Position numbers and translations under genes: made by a program. This document shows positions 60,776 through 64,000 of a stretch of DNA of 64,000 bases, one piece after another (position 1 is the first letter of the stretch; the number at the start of each line of letters is the position of its first letter). The DNA comes from Aquabacterium sp. CECT 9606 (GTDB lineage: Bacteria > Pseudomonadota > Gammaproteobacteria > Burkholderiales > Burkholderiaceae_C), in the NCBI RefSeq assembly GCF_918741295.1, contig NZ_CAKKNB010000002.1, positions 372,001 to 436,000 on the forward strand, written 5' to 3'. The notes beneath the pieces are model-generated. The model saw only the letters and a program-made list of their open reading frames with translations, was not told the origin of the DNA and made no database searches.

Positions 60776-61456
60776 TCATCTAATTTCGAATTTGCTGACC
60801 ATGCGTTTGGACAGTGCGGAGTTCCTCTCAATGAGAAAAGTACGCAGCCATGCTGGGTATTGAGGACTGACTGCTTGCTTTACCGACGGGCGGCTCTCCA
60901 ATTGCCGCCGCCAGGCATTCACTTTGGGCATCTGGTTGAAGAATCCGAAGTCATCGATCTGTTCGAACACGTCGAAATACCTGAAGACGGGTCCAAACAC
61001 GGCATCGACCATGCTGAAGTGGTCGCCCATGAAAAAAGGGCCGTCACCCAGCACCCTGTTCATCTGCGCGAACCGGGCCTTGATTTCTTCCGCCTGCTTT
61101 TGCAGCGACTCTTCCGACACCGCGTTGTAGAAGCTGGCGATGCCGCTCAGGATGGACGAGCCAAACTCCATGTAAGAGCGGTGTCTGGCACGTTCCAAGG
61201 GGTCGCTGGGGTGGATGTGTGGCAGGCACGTTTCATCAAGGTACTCGCAGATCACTGCCGATTCGAAGAGAGCCTCGCCATCGACCAACAGCACCGGCGT
61301 CTTGCCCAGTGGCGACGCCTGTTTGAACCAATCCGGTTTGTTGGCAAGGTCCACATCCCTGCGCTCGAACGGGACTTGCTTTTCCCGCAGCACGATGGCT
61401 GCGCGTTGCACATAGGGGCAGAGCTTGTGACTGACCAAGACCAAAGACTGAGCCAT
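60776..61456 (-). CDS. Glutathione S-transferase
   Basis: A 226-residue GST. The thioredoxin-like N-terminal domain contains VSHKLCPYVQRAAIVL with Cys-Pro-Tyr, then SPLGKTPVLLVDGEALFESAVICEYLDE (the cis-Pro and glutathione gamma-glutamyl site). The C-terminal helical domain follows (GPFFMGDHFSMVDAVFGPVFRYFD). The start has GGAG at about 5 nt. A longer start (13 codons) is less likely. It is divergent from a LysR regulator that probably controls it. Confidence 0.88.
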   Translation of the reverse strand: MAQSLVLVSHKLCPYVQRAAIVLREKQVPFERRDVDLANKPDWFKQASPLGKTPVLLVDGEALFESAVICEYLDETCLPHIHPSDPLERARHRSYMEFGSSILSGIASFYNAVSEESLQKQAEEIKARFAQMNRVLGDGPFFMGDHFSMVDAVFGPVFRYFDVFEQIDDFGFFNQMPKVNAWRRQLESRPSVKQAVSPQYPAWLRTFLIERNSALSKRMVSKFEIR

Positions 61457-61571
61457 GGGCGCTCCGCTTACGCGAATGTCATGTTGGATCGGCATGGTAT
61501 TTCCGGCGGTGGTGAAGTGGTCGCAGTGTAGGATTGTGCTGGCGCAATATAAATAGGCGAAATTGCAAGCC

Positions 61572-62462
61572 ATGAATGCACCGTTGCAATACAAGTTGAC
61601 CGCGGTAGACCTGGAGCTCGTGCTATCCGTCGTGCGGGCGGGCACGTTGGCCAATGCCGGAGAGCGTTTGGGGGTTGACGCTTCGACCGTATTTCGGGCC
61701 CTTCAGCGCTTGGAAAGAGGCTTGGGCCAGCCTTTGTTCGAGCGTTCTCGCGCTGGCTATGTGCCGCTGCCGATGGCACAGATGCTCGTGGAAAACGCCG
61801 AGCAGATGGAAACCGTGCTGGAGTCAGCCCGCGCCGTTGCTCAGACCGTGCCGGAGCAGGTGTCGGGCAACGTGCGCATTACCACCACCGATTCCATCTT
61901 GCATGGTTTGATCGCCCCGTCGCTGGCCGATCTCCATGTGGCGCATCCTCTGCTTGCCTATGAGCTTCACACGGGCAATGAACTGGTGAGCTTGACGCGG
62001 CGGGATGCGGACATTGCAGTGCGGGCCACCAAGCAGCCCCCACAGCACTTGATTGGCAAACACCTCGGCGTTTTGCGAGTGGCCGTGTTCGCCGCCAAGT
62101 CGGGGCCGGTGAAGCACTTTTCCGAGGTGTCGTCAGGAAAGTGCCCGTGGGTGGCGCCAGATGACGCGTTGCCGGATCACCCCTCCGTGGTTTGGCGCAA
62201 GCGAAATTTCCCCAAAATCACACCGCTGTATCGGGTGCACAGCATCTTGACCGTGCTGGAGTTCGTGGCACGAGGCTTGGGTGTGGGCGTTCTGCCCTTG
62301 TTCTTAACAGCGGAGCGTACAGATCTTATGCAACTGACGGATGTTCTGCCCGAATGCGAGACGGACCTGTGGTTGCTGGCGCATCCCGAGTCGCGGCATT
62401 CGCGTCGGGTGAGTACGGTCTATGCGCATCTGATCGCACGCATCAACCTGGGCCTCAATTGA
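61572..62462 (+). CDS. LysR-family transcriptional regulator
   Basis: A 296-residue LysR protein. N-terminal helix-turn-helix: VVRAGTLANAGERLGVDASTVFRALQRLERGLG, then LFERSRAGYVPLP, and the effector domain with a GKHLGVLRVAVFA-type segment. The divergent gap to the GST gene contains a near-palindrome ATTGTG-CTGG-CGCAAT (61533-61548), a possible LysR site. The start is ATG 61572; TTG at 61563 is possible but weaker. Confidence 0.88.
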   Translation: MNAPLQYKLTAVDLELVLSVVRAGTLANAGERLGVDASTVFRALQRLERGLGQPLFERSRAGYVPLPMAQMLVENAEQMETVLESARAVAQTVPEQVSGNVRITTTDSILHGLIAPSLADLHVAHPLLAYELHTGNELVSLTRRDADIAVRATKQPPQHLIGKHLGVLRVAVFAAKSGPVKHFSEVSSGKCPWVAPDDALPDHPSVVWRKRNFPKITPLYRVHSILTVLEFVARGLGVGVLPLFLTAERTDLMQLTDVLPECETDLWLLAHPESRHSRRVSTVYAHLIARINLGLN

Positions 62463-62612
62463 GGGTTCATTGAATCGCCCCATCCCCGTCGCTGGGCACA
62501 TGCCTTCTCGCCGGGCACGCTTATGTCGATTTTGCTTCCCGTCGTTCGTCGATGGGATGCGAGGTGCTCTCAGACGGGCGCACCCACTGTTCAACTTAAC
62601 AGGAGTGAAGAC

Positions 62613-62981
62613 ATGTCATACATCGATGGTTTCGTGATCGCGGTCCCCACCGCCAACAAGCAGAAGTTCATCGACCACGCGCGCCATTTCGACTCGATGT
62701 TCATCGAGCTGGGCGCGATCCGTGTGATCGAAGGTTGGGGCGATGATGTCCCCGACGGCAAAGTGACCGATTTCCGCCGTGCAGTCCAGGCCACGGCCGA
62801 GGAGACGGTGGCCTTTTCATGGGTCGAATGGCCGGACAAGGCGACGCGCGACGCAGGCATGAAGAAGATGATGGAAGACCCGCGCATGGATCCGACCACA
62901 CCCGGCAACCCGCCCATGCCCTTCGACGGCAAACGCATGATCTTTGGCGGCTTCGAACAGGTGGTCGAAGTGAAGGCTTGA
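62613..62981 (+). CDS. DUF1428-family protein
   Basis: A 122-residue protein. MSYIDGFVIAVPTANKQKF, then FIELGAIRVIEGWGDDVPDGKVTDF, and FDGKRMIFGGFEQVVEV are typical of DUF1428 (YbaA-like, ferredoxin-like fold, alpha-beta barrel dimer). The molecular role is not known. AGGAGTGAAG precedes the ATG. A frame upstream is open but is not conserved. It follows the lysR gene by 150 bp. Confidence 0.88.
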   Translation: MSYIDGFVIAVPTANKQKFIDHARHFDSMFIELGAIRVIEGWGDDVPDGKVTDFRRAVQATAEETVAFSWVEWPDKATRDAGMKKMMEDPRMDPTTPGNPPMPFDGKRMIFGGFEQVVEVKA

Positions 62982-63172
62982 GCGGCGGGGGACGACACGG
63001 GCGGACGTCTGGCGCAAATGGTCGGCCGCAGGCGGGTGGCTCTGGGACATCGCGCATGTTGGGTGGGCAGATCCTCGATGTGGTGAGGCGCCCTGAAGCG
63101 GCCATGTCGGAGCCTGCCGTCGAACAGGCGCGGGCCATTGACGCCACTGACCGCTGCAGAACCCTGCGAGGT

Positions 63173-63847
63173 TCAAGAGACATAGGGCAGCAGCGCTTGC
63201 GCGGCCTGGATGCGCAGGCTCAGATCCAGGGCTTCATCGTTCATCACCGACAGCAGGAAGGCGTGCGGTGAGCGCGTGCTCGCTGACGAAGCCACATCGG
63301 CCCCTGCTTTTTGCACCGGCTGAAGTTCGGCCAGCGCACGCTGCCAGTCAGCTGGCTTGATGCTGTGCAGGCGCGCCAGCAGGTCGGCTTGGCCATCGGG
63401 GTTGGGCGGGATGTCCAGCCAGGGCGTGTCGGCGAACACGGGTGCCAGGTCAGGGGCCACGAAGGCCGACCAATGGTCTGGCTGGGCCTGTTGGGCCGGC
63501 ACCGTGGGTGGCGACACGCTCAGGCCAACGCGGTCACGCGCCACCTCGGGCAGGTAGCGCCGGCGCAAGGCTTCCAGGAAGCCCATGGCCTGGGCCGCGG
63601 GCCGGGGCTGGGCCAGCGAGAACCACAGCTGGTAGCCATCGACACCCGAGACCGCGATGGCCGGTGCGGGCAAGTCCAGCTCGGATTGAACCCCTTGCCA
63701 CACCGCCGACAGCGTGGCCCAATCGGCAGGCTTGGACAAGGTCAGCACCATGGCGTGCACGGGCTCATCAGCCTGGGCCGGGGCGGGCCCTGATGCCGTG
63801 GCATCAAGGCGGTAAAGGCGTTGCAACTCCGAGTGCAGTCTGTTCAT
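63173..63847 (-). CDS. Unknown soluble protein (224 aa)
   Basis: A 224-residue protein starting MNRLHSELQRLYRL. It has mixed helix and strand (WATLSAVWQGVQSELDLPAPAIAVSGVDGYQLWFSLAQ; GFLEALRRRYLPEVARDRVGL) and a C-terminal helix (LDLSLRIQAAQALLPY). No signal peptide. No family was recognised. It is convergent with DUF1428 with a 191-bp gap that shows no clear terminator. Confidence 0.65.
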   Translation of the reverse strand: MNRLHSELQRLYRLDATASGPAPAQADEPVHAMVLTLSKPADWATLSAVWQGVQSELDLPAPAIAVSGVDGYQLWFSLAQPRPAAQAMGFLEALRRRYLPEVARDRVGLSVSPPTVPAQQAQPDHWSAFVAPDLAPVFADTPWLDIPPNPDGQADLLARLHSIKPADWQRALAELQPVQKAGADVASSASTRSPHAFLLSVMNDEALDLSLRIQAAQALLPYVS

Positions 63848-63889
63848 GGCGGGCTCAAGAAGGGGTCTGGTCAAGCATACTGGATGCCC

Positions 63890-64000
63890 ATGATCACACT
63901 TCACCATTGCGTCAGCGCCCGTTCCTTCCGCCCCTTGTGGATGCTCGAAGAATTGGGCTTGTCTTACGAACTGAAAATGCTGCCCTTCCCGCCGCGTGTG
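63890..64000 (+). CDS. Glutathione S-transferase, N-terminal fragment (cut by window edge)
   Basis: The first 37 codons read MITLHHCVSARSFRPLWMLE followed by ELGLSYELKMLPFPP. This is the start of a GST N-terminal thioredoxin-like domain (a Ser/Arg-rich turn before a helix, then ELGLSYEL). The rest lies outside the window. It is divergent from the unknown gene at 63173-63847, with 42 bp between the starts. Confidence 0.75.
   Translation, partial: MITLHHCVSARSFRPLWMLEELGLSYELKMLPFPPRV

Overview
The window reads as a GC-rich chromosomal segment of a motile betaproteobacterium (Burkholderiales, most likely Comamonadaceae). This rests on codon usage and on gene content: a GlrK/QseG/GlrR-type regulatory operon, an AmpG-like transporter, chemoreceptors and a type VI secretion system (T6SS) with the gene order seen in Burkholderiales and in Pseudomonas H1-type clusters. 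No database was searched; family names are recognition from motifs and overall sequence pattern. No rRNA, tRNA, CRISPR array or insertion sequence was seen.

Layout. 1-2460 (minus): the end of a sensor kinase - lipoprotein - response regulator operon. 2520-4315: a short-chain dehydrogenase divergent from its probable LysR regulator. 4308-6215: a membrane-bound M48 metalloprotease. 6291-12580 (minus): T6SS membrane and baseplate genes tssM, tssL (with a fused OmpA domain) and tssK. 12752-16046: a small unknown, an OmpA protein, a chemoreceptor and an outer-membrane barrel. 16231-29146 (minus): a long co-directional T6SS accessory block of PAAR-like tip protein, PppA-type phosphatase, FHA protein TagH, two unknown coupled proteins, a DUF4123 adaptor, an array of immunity-type genes, a polymorphic-toxin effector, VgrG and a TPR-methyltransferase. 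29184-30503 (plus): a protein that looks like a fused, reduced TssB-TssC sheath subunit. 30478-46248 (minus): the main tss operon, tssA-B-C-hcp-hcp-tagJ-tssE-F-G-clpV, ending in a probable effector island (papain-like cysteine peptidase, M35-like zinc peptidase, small exported protein, hydrophobic unknown, Cys-cluster protein). 46511-52751: a second chemoreceptor, an AmpG-like transporter, an M48 peptidase, an overlapping YqcI/YcgG + DUF1989 pair and a metallo-beta-lactamase-fold hydrolase. 53036-60119: a TetR-controlled lipid or carboxylate catabolism cluster (hydratase-hydrolase fusion, acyl-CoA synthetase, tautomerase, SCP2 protein, periplasmic binding protein, dehydrogenase). 60361-60764: a probable decayed gene. 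60776-64000: a glutathione S-transferase, LysR regulator, DUF1428 protein, unknown protein and the start of a second glutathione S-transferase.

How the T6SS genes fit together. TssA, TssB/C, Hcp, TssE/F/G/K, VgrG and the PAAR-like protein make the contractile tube and baseplate. TssL/TssM anchor it, ClpV recycles the sheath, and PppA plus TagH suggest phosphorylation-threshold control. TssJ, PpkA and TagF, which often accompany such systems, are not visible here. Effectors appear in two places: downstream of vgrG (membrane-segment toxin with a 13-proline hinge) and downstream of clpV (two candidate peptidases). The least described material is the clpV-linked effector island, the immunity-gene array with apparent orphans and remnants, and the fused sheath-like protein.
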